Shown here: piece by piece, positions 1 to 10,500 of the stretch
Layout: each line of letters opens with the position of its first letter
Position numbering within the stretch: position 1 is the first letter of the stretch
Assembly: GCA_965204695.1 (NCBI GenBank)
Contig: OZ242007.1
Span: forward strand, 4,712,001 to 4,776,000
Source of the DNA: JAHEKD01 sp965204695
GTDB lineage: Bacteria > Pseudomonadota > Gammaproteobacteria > Arenicellales > JAHEKD01
Direction of reading: 5' to 3'
DNA length: 64,000 nucleotides
Translations under genes and position numbers: made by a program
The notes under the pieces: model-generated
Told to the model about the DNA's origin: nothing
The model's database searches: none
Seen by the model: only the letters and a program-made list of their open reading frames with translations

Positions 1-2828
1 TTGAACCAAGTGCAGAACATGCGGCTCGAGTCGTTGTTGATTCTCCAGTGCTGTCCAATGATAAATATCAACAAATTCTGGCGATGGGTGGCGAGAAATA
101 CAGTTGGACGCGAATAAGTTTAAATTATGATCCAAGTGTGGGTATCAGAGCCGCGCTGCAACAGGTCTGCAACCAGGCAATAGAAGCCATTGAAGCCGGT
201 AAATCCATATTGATCCTTTCGGACAGAGACATTAGCAAAGAAAAAATCCCGTTGCATGCTTTGTTGGCTACTGGTGCCGTTCATCACCGATTGATTAATG
301 AAAATTTACGCTGTGAAGTCAACATAGTGGTTGAAACGGCAACAGCCCGTGATGCACATCAGATTGCAGCATTAATTGGCAATGGTGCAACCGCTGTTTT
401 TCCTTATCTGGCTTTTGAAATTGTGGTGCAAATGGTTAGGGAAAATGAGCTTAAAAGTAAAAACCTGACATTTGTTCTACGTAATTATCGCAAGGCGATT
501 AATAAGGGACTATATAAAATCATGTCCAAGATGGGCATTTCTACAGTGGCGAGTTATTGTGGTTGCCAGTTATTTGAAATTATAGGCTTGAACCAAGAGA
601 TTATTGACCATTGTTTCCCTGGCACGCCCAGTCGAATCGAGGGCGCTAGTTTTGAGGATATAGAAAAAGATCAACAAGCTTTGGTCAAATTAGCCTGGAG
701 TGCTCGCAAACCCGTGCAGCCAGGCGGTTTACTTAAATATGTCCATGGTGGTGAATACCATGCCTACAACCCAGATATCATTAAGACTATTCATCATGCC
801 GTTGAATATAATGATTATGACAGTTATCAGGAATTTTCGCGCTTGGTTAATCGTCGGCCGGTTGCGACATTGCGTGATTTGTTTCGCATTAAACCACTGG
901 ACAATCCGATTCCAATCGATGAAGTAGAGCCGGTTGAATCAATTTTGCCACGTTTTGATACTGCTGCGATGTCTTTAGGAGCATTATCACCAGAGGCGCA
1001 TGAAGCCTTGGCTATAGCTATGAATAGTTTAGGCGGGCGTTCTAATTCTGGTGAGGGAGGTGAGGATCCAGCAAGGTATAACAGCAATAAAGTCTCAAAG
1101 ATTAAACAAATCGCCTCTGGACGTTTTGGTGTGACACCGGAGTATTTGCTCAGTGCAGAAGTTTTGCAAATTAAAATCGCTCAAGGTGCTAAACCGGGTG
1201 AAGGTGGGCAATTGCCGGGCCATAAAGTTAATGAATTAATTGCCAGGCTGCGTTACTCGAGTCCTGGAGTAGCTTTGATTTCACCACCCCCGCATCATGA
1301 TATTTACTCCATAGAAGATTTAGCTCAATTAATCTTCGATTTGAAACAAATCAATCCCAATGCCCTGGTTTCGGTGAAATTAGTCGCCAGTGCTGGCGTT
1401 GGGACTATAGCCGCTGGCGTGGCTAAAGCCTATGCAGATTTAATCACCATTTCAGGTTACGACGGTGGTACTGGAGCCAGCCCACTCACTTCGGTTAAAT
1501 ATGCCGGCACACCCTGGGAAATGGGTTTGGCAGAAACACATCAAACGCTGTCCATGAACAACCTTCGTGGACGAATTCGGTTGCAGGCAGATGGTGGGAT
1601 GAAAACGGGCCTGGACATTATTAAGGCCGGTATTTTAGGCGCAGAGAGTTTTGGTTTTGGCACTATGCCGATGGTTGCATTAGGTTGCAAATATTTACGC
1701 ATTTGCCACTTGAATAATTGTGCAACTGGCGTTGCGACACAAGATGTGAATTTAAGAGAGCGTTATTTTGCCGGTTCGCCTGATCGCGTCGTCAATTATT
1801 TCCGCTTTGTGGCTGAGGAAGTTAGACAGTTTATGGCTTCATTAGGAGCACGGAAATTTGAACAACTTATTGGCAATACAGGATTAATTGAACTGAAGTC
1901 AGGTGAGACTGAAAAGCATGCAAAGCTTGATATGTCACGAATTATCCATAACCCGGGTTTTGAGAAAGGCGAAGATCAATTTTGCAAAGTTGAACGAAAT
2001 ACGCCTGCGGACAAGGCCGAGTTAGCCGAACAGATGGTTAAAGACATGATGCCTGTGATTAAGACTGCTGCAGACGGTGAATTCCAGTATCCGATCAAAA
2101 ATATCAATCGCTCAATTGGTGCAAGAGTTTCGAGTGAGATAGCCAGAATTCACGGTAATACGGATATGGAACGCTCACCTATAAGAGTAAATTTAAAAGG
2201 TACAGCAGGTCAAAGTTTTGGAGCATTTAATGCTGGAGGCTTGCATTTGCATTTGGCGGGTGAGGCCAATGATTATGTTGGTAAGAGTATGGCGGGAGGC
2301 AAGATTGTTATTACACAGCCCCAAGGTCAGAATCTGCGGACACGAGACACTCCGATTATTGGTAACACTTGCTTATATGGCGCAACGGGCGGGAAATTGT
2401 TTGCAGCAGGTACTGCTGGTGAACGTTTTGCCGTACGAAATTCCGGTGCCACGGCGGTGGTGGAGGGGGTCGGTGACCATTGTTGTGAGTACATGACAGG
2501 TGGTGTGGTGGTTTCACTTGGAAAAACAGGTATGAATTTTGGTGCGGGTATGACTGGCGGATTGGCTTTTGTACTTGATTTAGACCGCAGTTTTGTGGAT
2601 TGTTATAACCATGAGTTGATTGACATTCATCGTCTCACGCCAGAACATGTTGAGAATTATTTGGATTATATGCGTGGATTGATTCGGGAATATGTGACAG
2701 AAACCCAAAGTGGTTGGGGTAATTATGTGTTGGAAGATTTTCTGGATTTGATTGGTCGATTCTGGTTGGTGAAGCCTAAAGCTTCAGATCTCGACTCCTT
2801 ATTAGATACATTATTAGAAGCCGCCTAG
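1..2828 (+). CDS. gltB: Glutamate synthase (NADPH) large subunit, 5'-truncated by window edge
   Basis: The reading frame is open from base 3, so the N-terminal glutaminase domain lies outside the window and about 942 C-terminal residues are present. The enzyme transfers the glutamine amide nitrogen to 2-oxoglutarate and works with GltD in cytoplasmic ammonia assimilation. Visible parts are the central linker domain, the FMN-binding synthase barrel (the SxGALSPEAHE and PGEGGQLPG motifs), and the 3Fe-4S cysteine cluster C-x5-C-x4-C around bases 1685-1725 (CKYLRICHLNNC). The C-terminal part is the glycine-rich GXGXG beta-helix (AGGLHLHLAGEAND, YGATGGKLFAAG). The stop codon is directly followed by the gltD ATG with no spacer, so the two are co-translated. 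Identification is secure. Confidence 0.97.
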   Translation, partial: EPSAEHAARVVVDSPVLSNDKYQQILAMGGEKYSWTRISLNYDPSVGIRAALQQVCNQAIEAIEAGKSILILSDRDISKEKIPLHALLATGAVHHRLINENLRCEVNIVVETATARDAHQIAALIGNGATAVFPYLAFEIVVQMVRENELKSKNLTFVLRNYRKAINKGLYKIMSKMGISTVASYCGCQLFEIIGLNQEIIDHCFPGTPSRIEGASFEDIEKDQQALVKLAWSARKPVQPGGLLKYVHGGEYHAYNPDIIKTIHHAVEYNDYDSYQEFSRLVNRRPVATLRDLFRIKPLDNPIPIDEVEPVESILPRFDTAAMSLGALSPEAHEALAIAMNSLGGRSNSGEGGEDPARYNSNKVSKIKQIASGRFGVTPEYLLSAEVLQIKIAQGAKPGEGGQLPGHKVNELIARLRYSSPGVALISPPPHHDIYSIEDLAQLIFDLKQINPNALVSVKLVASAGVGTIAAGVAKAYADLITISGYDGGTGASPLTSVKYAGTPWEMGLAETHQTLSMNNLRGRIRLQADGGMKTGLDIIKAGILGAESFGFGTMPMVALGCKYLRICHLNNCATGVATQDVNLRERYFAGSPDRVVNYFRFVAEEVRQFMASLGARKFEQLIGNTGLIELKSGETEKHAKLDMSRIIHNPGFEKGEDQFCKVERNTPADKAELAEQMVKDMMPVIKTAADGEFQYPIKNINRSIGARVSSEIARIHGNTDMERSPIRVNLKGTAGQSFGAFNAGGLHLHLAGEANDYVGKSMAGGKIVITQPQGQNLRTRDTPIIGNTCLYGATGGKLFAAGTAGERFAVRNSGATAVVEGVGDHCCEYMTGGVVVSLGKTGMNFGAGMTGGLAFVLDLDRSFVDCYNHELIDIHRLTPEHVENYLDYMRGLIREYVTETQSGWGNYVLEDFLDLIGRFWLVKPKASDLDSLLDTLLEAA

Positions 2829-4235
2829 ATGAACAAAAACTTTCAGTTTGTAGAGCTGCCACGGCAGGACCCCGATAAAGTCACAGCCCGTCGCCGGGTA
2901 CGTGATTGGGGTGAGATTTACGGCCATTACGAAATAAAGTCTGCTGCTCAGCAAGCTGGTCGTTGTATTGATTGTGGTAATCCTTATTGTGAGTGGAAAT
3001 GTCCGGTTCATAATTACATTCCCAATTGGTTGAAACTTATCAATGAAGGACGCTTGCTTGAGGCAGCAGAACTATCTCATCAGACCAATTCGTTACCCGA
3101 AATTTGTGGCCGTATTTGCCCTCAAGATCGGCTCTGTGAAGGAGCTTGCACCTTAAATGACGACTTTGGTGCGGTGACTATTGGCTCAATTGAAAAATAC
3201 ATTACTGATGAAGCGTTCAAGCAAGGCTGGAAACCAGATGTTTCAGAGGTTGTAGCGACTGATAAGCGCGTCGCGATTGTAGGTGCAGGTCCGGCAGGTT
3301 TGGCCTGTGCCGATATATTAGCCAGAAATGGTGTTAAACCAGTTGTTTTTGATCGCTATCAGCGTATTGGTGGTTTGCTTACTTACGGTATTCCACCATT
3401 TAAGTTGGAAAAAGAAGTGGTGGAAAAACGCCGTGAAATTCTTGAAGGAATGGGGGTCGAATTCAGACTTGGCGTTGAAATCGGCAAAGACATCAGTTTT
3501 GCAAATTTAGAATCAGAACATGATGCTGTATTTTTAGGCATGGGTACCTACACTTACATGAAGGGAGGTTTTGAAGGCGAAGATATGCCTGGTGTTTACG
3601 AGGCACTACCGTATTTAATCTCAAATATTAATAAACTTTTTAGTGAAAATATCGATGCGCCTTATATCGATATGCAAGGTCAACGAGTTGTGGTGTTGGG
3701 TGGAGGCGACACAGCCATGGATTGTGTGCGCACTGCAATCCGGCAGGGTGCCAGTTCTGTAACTTGTGCTTATCGCCGCGATCAGGCTAATATGCCGGGC
3801 TCAATGCGTGAGGTGGAGAATGCCAAGGAGGAGGGAGTCAAATTTTTGTGGAATCGCCAACCGTTAAAAATTATAGGCGACAGATTAGTATCGGGGGTCA
3901 AATTGGTGGAAACCGGACTTGGCAAGCCTGACTCCAGCGGACGTAGACAACCTGAAATCATAGAGGGTAGTGAAGAAATTGTTTCCGCTGATCGAGTCAT
4001 TATTGCTTTTGGCTTTAGACCCAGTCCCGGAGATTGGTTTGATAGTCATCATATCCAGGTTGATGATGTTGGAAAGGTGATCGTCGGCGAAAAGATCAAC
4101 CAATTACCTTATCAAACGCTAAATCCTAAAGTATTTGCTGGTGGAGATATGGTGCGAGGCTCAGATCTGGTTGTAACTGCTGTTTTTGAAGGCCGCACCG
4201 CCGCGGAGAGTATTTTGGATTTCCTTGACGTATAA
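2829..4235 (+). CDS. gltD: Glutamate synthase small subunit
   Basis: This 468-residue flavoprotein takes electrons from NADPH and passes them to GltB. The N-terminus carries the two 4Fe-4S cysteine sets (CIDCGNPYCEWKCP near residue 43, and CGRICPQDRLCEGAC near residue 93). An FAD-binding Rossmann motif VGAGPAGLACADIL lies near residue 150 and a second dinucleotide motif LGGGDTAMDCVR near residue 293 binds NADPH. Length matches the family. It starts on the base after the gltB stop, which is typical of the gltBD operon. Confidence 0.97.
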   Translation: MNKNFQFVELPRQDPDKVTARRRVRDWGEIYGHYEIKSAAQQAGRCIDCGNPYCEWKCPVHNYIPNWLKLINEGRLLEAAELSHQTNSLPEICGRICPQDRLCEGACTLNDDFGAVTIGSIEKYITDEAFKQGWKPDVSEVVATDKRVAIVGAGPAGLACADILARNGVKPVVFDRYQRIGGLLTYGIPPFKLEKEVVEKRREILEGMGVEFRLGVEIGKDISFANLESEHDAVFLGMGTYTYMKGGFEGEDMPGVYEALPYLISNINKLFSENIDAPYIDMQGQRVVVLGGGDTAMDCVRTAIRQGASSVTCAYRRDQANMPGSMREVENAKEEGVKFLWNRQPLKIIGDRLVSGVKLVETGLGKPDSSGRRQPEIIEGSEEIVSADRVIIAFGFRPSPGDWFDSHHIQVDDVGKVIVGEKINQLPYQTLNPKVFAGGDMVRGSDLVVTAVFEGRTAAESILDFLDV

Positions 4236-4266
4236 TTCCACTTTTCTAATTTAAGTAAGGGACAAC

Positions 4267-4743
4267 ATGGATGACACTGTTTATCCTGACCAGCATCTTG
4301 AGCTAATTGAAAAATCAGATCGAATTTTTATTGAAAAAACGCCTTTCAATAAGCATGTTGGGTTGAAAGTCGATAGTTACGGTGAACAGCCACTCAAACT
4401 TAAAGTAGATTTTCGCGATGAGTTAGTAGGCAATTATGTCCGCAATATGTTGCACGGCGGTGTCAGTATGACTGTTTTGGATGCTGTAGGTGGAATGCTG
4501 GTTTTTCGGGCAGTGATTAAGCGTCTGCAAAATGAGCCACAAGATTTGGTCACTGCAGTATTGAGTAAAATAAGCACGATTAATCTTAGTGTTCAGTTCA
4601 TCAAACCAGGAATAGGGGCTTCCTTTTATGCTACAGCACAAATTGTCAGACTGGGTCGTAAAGTCGCATTTGTCGACATGCAGCTATTTAATCAGGACGA
4701 TGAATTAATTGCGACTGGCCACGGGGCCTATAATGTTAGCTAA
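4267..4743 (+). CDS. Hotdog-fold thioesterase (PaaI/YigI-like)
   Basis: This 158-residue protein is of acyl-CoA thioesterase type. The hotdog signature LHGGVSMTVLDAVGG lies near residue 62, where the His-Gly-Gly turn and the following Asp are the usual active-site neighbourhood. The C-terminal half (SVQFIKPGIGASFYATAQIVRLGRKVAFVD) fits the second half of the fold. The substrate cannot be told from sequence. It begins 31 bases after gltD with AAGGGA upstream of the ATG, and its 3' end overlaps the next gene, so it probably belongs to the same transcription unit. Confidence 0.8.
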   Translation: MDDTVYPDQHLELIEKSDRIFIEKTPFNKHVGLKVDSYGEQPLKLKVDFRDELVGNYVRNMLHGGVSMTVLDAVGGMLVFRAVIKRLQNEPQDLVTAVLSKISTINLSVQFIKPGIGASFYATAQIVRLGRKVAFVDMQLFNQDDELIATGHGAYNVS

Positions 4744-5074
4744 TGACGATAAAATTAAATTAAAACAACAGCTTGAAGAAGAAATCGAAGAATTAAAGTT
4801 AAGTATTTTTGAGTTGAAAAAACTATTGAAACCGGTTTCTCCGGATAATGCTATAGGTCGCCTTTCGCGTATGGATGCGCTGGAAATGCAAAGCGTCAAT
4901 ACAACGAAACTGCAAAATCAACAGCATCAAGTTCAGGCGCTGGTTAGACTGGCAAATAATGATGAATTTGGGCTATGTTTTGAATGTGGGGAAGCTATAA
5001 ACTTAGACAGGCTTAAGCTTAAACCAGAAAGTGAGTATTGTGTCAGGTGCCAACAAATGTTGGATCAACGCTGA
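4733..5074 (+). CDS. DksA/TraR-type C4 zinc-finger protein
   Basis: The protein has 113 residues if translation starts at the ATG at 4733. An in-frame TTG at 4709 would add eight residues but is less likely. The N-terminal half is a charged coiled coil (QQLEEEIEELKLSIFELKKLL). The C-terminus carries a C4 zinc finger, CFECG followed by YCVRC. This is the layout of DksA-related proteins that insert a coiled coil into the RNA polymerase secondary channel. It is shorter than DksA itself (about 150 residues), so it is a DksA-like paralogue whose regulatory role is unproven. It overlaps the thioesterase stop by 11 bases, which implies translational coupling. Confidence 0.75.
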   Translation: MLANDDKIKLKQQLEEEIEELKLSIFELKKLLKPVSPDNAIGRLSRMDALEMQSVNTTKLQNQQHQVQALVRLANNDEFGLCFECGEAINLDRLKLKPESEYCVRCQQMLDQR

Positions 5075-5128
5075 TTTTGAATTAATATTAGCTTTGCCGT
5101 AAAAAACTTTTAGAAAACGGGAATAACT

Positions 5129-6175
5129 GTGGAAAAGTCGGATGACATTACATTAGAAGAAAAGCCGTCTTTAGGTAAGTCACTTTCATGGGCTAGAACC
5201 CGAAGAGAATTGTCTCAACAAGATGTTGCTATTGAGCTTAATTTAAGTAAGGCGATTATTAATGCTTTAGAGAACGATGAGACTATTGAAGGTGTATCGC
5301 CAACTTACGTGCGCGGTTATCAACGTGCTTATATTCGTTTTTTGGAGTTAGATGAGGTTGAGTTACTCGGTGAAAATGTAACGGCGACTCAGTTTAGTGG
5401 TACTCACGAAAATCTTCAAATCATAGACAAAGATATGTCTATGAGAGGTAGCCGCTCAGGTGTTAATTTCCCCTTTCGATTGTTGATGCCATTATTTTTA
5501 ATTGGTTTGGCAATTATATATTGGCCACAGATTTCTTCATTATTTAGTCGTGATAATGTTGAGCAGACGACTCAGGCTGCAACGGTTCAGACAGAAACTG
5601 ATACAGAGGTCATTCAAACGTTAGAAATTAAACCAGCGGCATCCAGTAATACAATTGAGGTGACTGAAGTTGAAGAGCAAGTCAGTGAAGAGCCAATAAT
5701 TGAAGAAATAAAACAGGTAGCTTTACAAACATCTGAGGAATCTTTAAACGATGATGGCCAATTGACTATTGAGAAAGTTGTCGATCCAATTGCATCACAG
5801 ACTGACGAGTCAGTTGATACAGAAAATAATCAAAACGAAGTTGATGATAACCAAACGCCAGCTGAAACTGAAGTAGTTTCAGCTGAGCCTCAGGAAACAC
5901 ACTCTAACATCACTTTTATTGCTAACGGTGAATCCTGGCTTGACATTCGAGACGCTGAAAACACCAGGCTATTCCGAAACATCTTAAAACTCGACCAGAT
6001 TACTGTAACCGGAGTACTGCCACTCAAAATTCGTACCGGTAATTTGCAGGCATTACGTGTTCAGGTTAATCAAGGTGAACAACGTAAAGTTGATGTTTTT
6101 GATGATTCAACCATTGTGGCTAACTTTTTGGTTGAAAAAGATGATTCAGGCCGCTTGAAATTCACCGCCCAGTAA
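5129..6175 (+). CDS. rodZ: RodZ-like cytoskeletal/HTH protein
   Basis: This 348-residue bitopic protein starts at GTG. Residues about 15-85 are a RodZ-type helix-turn-helix (LSWARTRRELSQQDVA, SPTYVRGYQRAYIRFLEL), the part that contacts MreB in the cytoplasm. One membrane span (LLMPLFLIGLAIIYW) follows near residue 118. A long acidic, Thr/Glu/Gln-rich periplasmic linker leads to a C-terminal DUF4115 beta domain (ESWLDIRDAENTRLF to the end). RodZ links MreB to the cell-wall elongation machinery. The gene is usually beside ispG, and that neighbour is missing here. Confidence 0.88.
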   Translation: MEKSDDITLEEKPSLGKSLSWARTRRELSQQDVAIELNLSKAIINALENDETIEGVSPTYVRGYQRAYIRFLELDEVELLGENVTATQFSGTHENLQIIDKDMSMRGSRSGVNFPFRLLMPLFLIGLAIIYWPQISSLFSRDNVEQTTQAATVQTETDTEVIQTLEIKPAASSNTIEVTEVEEQVSEEPIIEEIKQVALQTSEESLNDDGQLTIEKVVDPIASQTDESVDTENNQNEVDDNQTPAETEVVSAEPQETHSNITFIANGESWLDIRDAENTRLFRNILKLDQITVTGVLPLKIRTGNLQALRVQVNQGEQRKVDVFDDSTIVANFLVEKDDSGRLKFTAQ

Positions 6176-6230
6176 TTAAATATTAGCTATAGTTAAGCTA
6201 CACCACTAAATTTCAAGTGTCGGAGTAATC

Positions 6231-7433
6231 GTGTCAGTCGACAATACTGCCAATATGGAGAAAAAACCAAGACTTTGGTTGAGGTTATTTATTGTAATTC
6301 TATTACTGGCCGCAATAGCGGCAGGTTTAGGTTATAAAAAGTTTCTACAGATCCAGGAGCAAATTGCCTTCGGCAGTGCTGCACCGCCTCCTACTAGTGT
6401 CACAGTAGCCGAAGCTAGTCCAGAACAATGGCAAAATCGGCTGAAAGCAATTGGCTCATTAGTTGCGTCACAGGGCATTGACATCACCAGTGAGGTAGAC
6501 GGAATAGTCAAGACATTGAATTTTAAATCCGGCCAAGAAGTTAAGGAAGGGCGCTTATTGTTGTCCTTAAATAACGAGATCGAGCAGGCAGCACTGACAA
6601 CAGCTGAAGCGCAATATGTATCGGCTAATAATCAATATCAACGTTCGCTAAAATTAAAAAATAAAAAGTTTGTGACCGAAAACGATCTTGACCAACAGCG
6701 TTGGGCTGCCAATTCAGCTAAATCGCAGGTCGAATCAGCACAAGCGGCTTTAGATAAGAAGAATATTCATGCGCCTTTTTCAGGCAAGTTAGGCATTAGA
6801 AGTGTCGATGTTGGTGATTATGTCTCCCCCGGAACTAAACTGGTTACTCTACAAGCGGTTAATACATTGTATTTGGACTTCACATTGCCGGAGCGTAATT
6901 TCAAGCAATTGGCCGTGGGCCAACCGATTGAATTCGATGTTCGATCTTATCCTGATCGTACTTTTCAAGGTAAAGTGCAGGCCTGGGACCCGAATCTTGA
7001 TGTCAATACTCGGAATGTCAATGTTCGGGCAGTGGTAAACAATTTCGATCGACTCTTAGCGCCGGGTATGTTTGCAGAAATTGAAGTTGAAAGTACTGAT
7101 GCCAGTGCAGTGATGACGGTTCCTGAGACTGCTATTTTCTATAACATCTATGGTGAAGCTGTATATGTTCTGGAAAAGCCAGAACAAGAATCCGATGTTG
7201 TAGAACCTGAACAGCCAGAATCTTATATTCTAGCAGCCAGGCAAGTGACAGTTCTTTATCGCAATAGTGGCTTTGCAGCAGTGGTGCAAGGTTTGCAGCA
7301 AGGTGACAAAGTTGTGACATCAGGTCAGCTCAAACTCTTTCCCAGTATGAAAGTTGTTATCACTGACGATGTACCAGAACCTGGTGAACAAACTAGCGAA
7401 AATACTGGTGAGCAGCAAGGCGCTAGTGGATAG
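6231..7433 (+). CDS. RND efflux periplasmic adaptor (membrane fusion protein)
   Basis: This 400-residue HlyD/AcrA-type adaptor starts at GTG and is preceded by a CGGAG ribosome site. An N-terminal membrane anchor (LFIVILLLAAIAAGLGY) is followed by a lipoyl-like half (DITSEVDGIVKTLNFKSGQEV), an alpha-helical hairpin (residues about 115-170), the second lipoyl half (IHAPFSGKLGIRSVDVGDYV) and a beta-barrel. The C-terminal tail is acidic and rich in Glu and Gln. It is encoded upstream of the RND pump and would bridge the pump to an outer-membrane channel. No outer-membrane TolC-type gene is present nearby, so a shared channel is expected. Confidence 0.9.
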   Translation: MSVDNTANMEKKPRLWLRLFIVILLLAAIAAGLGYKKFLQIQEQIAFGSAAPPPTSVTVAEASPEQWQNRLKAIGSLVASQGIDITSEVDGIVKTLNFKSGQEVKEGRLLLSLNNEIEQAALTTAEAQYVSANNQYQRSLKLKNKKFVTENDLDQQRWAANSAKSQVESAQAALDKKNIHAPFSGKLGIRSVDVGDYVSPGTKLVTLQAVNTLYLDFTLPERNFKQLAVGQPIEFDVRSYPDRTFQGKVQAWDPNLDVNTRNVNVRAVVNNFDRLLAPGMFAEIEVESTDASAVMTVPETAIFYNIYGEAVYVLEKPEQESDVVEPEQPESYILAARQVTVLYRNSGFAAVVQGLQQGDKVVTSGQLKLFPSMKVVITDDVPEPGEQTSENTGEQQGASG

Positions 7434-7467
7434 TTCTTTGTTCAAGGATCTAAGTCTTTATTTCACC

Positions 7468-7496
7468 GTCATTCCCGCGGAGGCGGGAATCCAGTC
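7468..7496. repeat. Palindromic repeat GTCATTCCCGC-GGAG-GCGGGAATCCAG
   Basis: Perfect 8-base arms ATTCCCGC (7471-7478) and GCGGGAAT (7483-7490) enclose a GGAG loop, flanked by GTC and CCAG. The hairpin lies in the 105-base gap between the efflux adaptor and its pump. It resembles the REP-like ATTCCC...GGGAAT repeats common in proteobacterial intergenic regions. It may stabilise or attenuate the message between the two genes. Confidence 0.75.
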
Positions 7497-7538
7497 TTTT
7501 TTAGCATTTTAGAATGAGGAGACCTTAAGTTCTAGCTC

Positions 7539-10500
7539 ATGTTCACTGACTATTTCATAAAACGCCCGGTTTTTTCTTTTGTGATTAGCGCAATAATTAT
7601 CTTATTGGGCATACAGGCATTTTTTAATACCCAAGTACGGCAATACCCGGAGCTTGAAACCTCAGTTATAACAGTCACCACAGCATATCCCGGGGCTAGC
7701 TCCGAGCTGATACAAGGCTTTATTACTACCCCAATCCAACAAGTTGTCTCAAGTACTGAGGGTGTGGATTTTGTTAGGTCAAGCAGCTCTAACAGTATTT
7801 CGACTGTCGAAGTCCATATGAAGTTAGGTCAGGATGCAGACGTGGCCTTGACAGAAGTCAGCACTAAGGTCTCTTCGATTCGTGGTGAGTTACCGGCAGA
7901 ATCAGAAGACCCAATTATTGCCAAGACAGCGGCGGAAGGTTTTGCTTTGGCTTATTACAGTTTTTACAGCGATACCTTAACTGATGTCGAAGTCACTGAT
8001 TATCTGTTGCGAACTATTCAGCCAGCTTTGTCAACGGTCAAAGGTGTAGCGGAGGCGCAAATTCTAGGCGGAAAAACCTATTCACTGCGGATCTGGATGG
8101 ATCCAGTGCGTATGGCGGCCTTAAAAGTTTCCGGTGCAGATATTGTCAGCGCAATTTCCGCCGAAAACTACCAATCCGCCGCAGGTCAGACCAAAGGCCA
8201 ATTTGTTCAAACTAATGTCAATGCAGTTACAGATACGGGTGATCCCGAAGTCTTCAAACGGTTTGTAATTCGTGATGAGGATGGTAGGACTGTTCGTTTG
8301 GGTGATGTTGCTGATATTGAGCTTGGTGCAGAGAACTATGATTCGTTGGTAATGTTCGATGGCGTGCCGTCAATATATATCGGCATACTGGGCACAACTG
8401 ATGGCAATCCACTGACTACTATTAAACTTGTCAATGAGGAACTTAAAAAACTTGAAAAATCATTTCCTCCGGGTCTAAAAGCAGCAGTGGCTTATGATTC
8501 AACACGCTTTATTCAATCTTCAATTAATGAAGTCATTACCACACTAATCCAGGCCGCTTTGATTGTAATTGTTGTGATCTTCTTATTTCTGGGGTCTTTT
8601 CGTTCGACTATTGTGCCGGCTATTACGATTCCATTGTCGATCATCGGCGTGTTGTTTTATATGCAGATGTTGGGTTACTCAATTAATCTATTAACGCTGT
8701 TAGCCATGGTCATGGCGATAGGACTTCTTGTTGATGATGCGATTTTGGTGGTCGAAAATATTTACCGGCATATTGGTGAAGGGCAAAAACCTTATCGTGC
8801 TGCCCTTGATGGAGCGCGTGAAATAGCTAAACCTGTAATAGCTACAACTATTGTTTTAGCTGTAGTCTATGCGCCTATCGGTCTGTTAGGTGGATTGACC
8901 GGAGTGTTGTTCAAAGAATTTGCTTTTACACTTGTCGGGACGATTATTATTTCAACCATCATTGCGCTGACCTTGTCGCCGATGTTGTGTTCTAAGGTAT
9001 TGAAACCCACTGTGGCCAATAATCGCTACGCACAGTGGGTAACAGCATTATTCGATAAATTACAGGCAGGGTATGAACGAACTTTGGCTGCTTCATTGAA
9101 AACCCGGTCAGTGACAGTTGTGTTCTGTTTTGTTGTCATGATTATGCTGGGAGCAATGATTCAGTTTGTGCAAAATGAATTGGCCCCTGAAGAGGATCAA
9201 GGTGTTATATTCACTTTTTCTCAGGCGCCAGATCACGCCAACCTGGATTATCTGAATAAATATACCCAGCCTTATATCGATATTTATCGACAATACGATG
9301 AGGCTTATCAGTCATCCTTTATGGCAAACGGTTTTGCCGGCCCCACCGTTTCGTTTGCTGGAATGTTATTAAAACCCTGGGCGGAACGCGAATTAACCGC
9401 GCAAGAATTGGTGCCAATGTTGCAACAGCAATTTGATCAGCAACCGGGGCTGCAAACCTTTGCCTTTAATCCTCCTTCTTTGCCAGGTGCCAGCGGTAAC
9501 ACTCCTGTCGAATTTATTATTAAATCTCAGGAAAGCTACGATAAATTATACGGCGTCGTCCAGCAGGTCTTAGCCAAGGCCAGGGAAAGTGGTAAGTTTT
9601 ACTTTATTAAAAGCGATTTCAATTTCAGTAAACCTGAAATCAAAATCAATATTGATCGTGAACGTGCTGAGGCGATGGGCGTTTCCATGCGCGATATTGG
9701 CCAAAGCTTGGGGGCGATATTGGCCGAAGGCTACGTTAGCCGCTTCAACCTTGCTGGCCGTAGTTATAAAATCATCCCTCAAGCTCGCCAGGAAGACCGA
9801 CAAAATGCTGAAATTTTGAGCCAATATTATGTTTATTCTGATCAAGGTGATCAAATTGAATTATCCACCTTGGTCGATATTGAATATACCTCGGTACCCC
9901 CCGAGCTGGTTCAATTCCAACAACTTAACGCAGCGAAAATTGATGCGGTTCCCGGAGTGCCTATGGGCGAAGCGTTACAGTTGCTCAGAGATATTACAGA
10001 TGAAGTTGCACCCGCGGGTTTTTCCTATGATTATCAAGGGCAATCACGTCAATTTGTACAAGAAGGGTCGAGTCTATTTGTTACTTTTGGCTTCGCTTTA
10101 ATTATTGTATTTCTGGTTTTGGCCGCTCAATACGAAAGTTTCCGTGATCCATTTGTAATCTTAACAACAGTACCATTAGCTATGTTTGGGGCGTTAATTC
10201 CAATGTTCCTCTGGCAAGTCAGTATGAATATTTATAGCCAGGTCGGATTAATCACTCTCATCGGCTTAATCAGTAAGCATGGTATTTTGATTGTAGAGTT
10301 TGCTAATCAAATCCAAATGGATGAGAAAATCGATAAGGCCAGGGCGGTTATCAAGGCTTCATCAATTCGCCTGCGGCCGATTTTAATGACTTCATTCTCA
10401 ACCATCATTGGTATCATGCCATTGGTTGTTGCCAGTGGCGCAGGGGCGGCGAGCCGCCAGGCCATTGGCATTACAATTGTTGCCGGGTTTTCGATTGGCA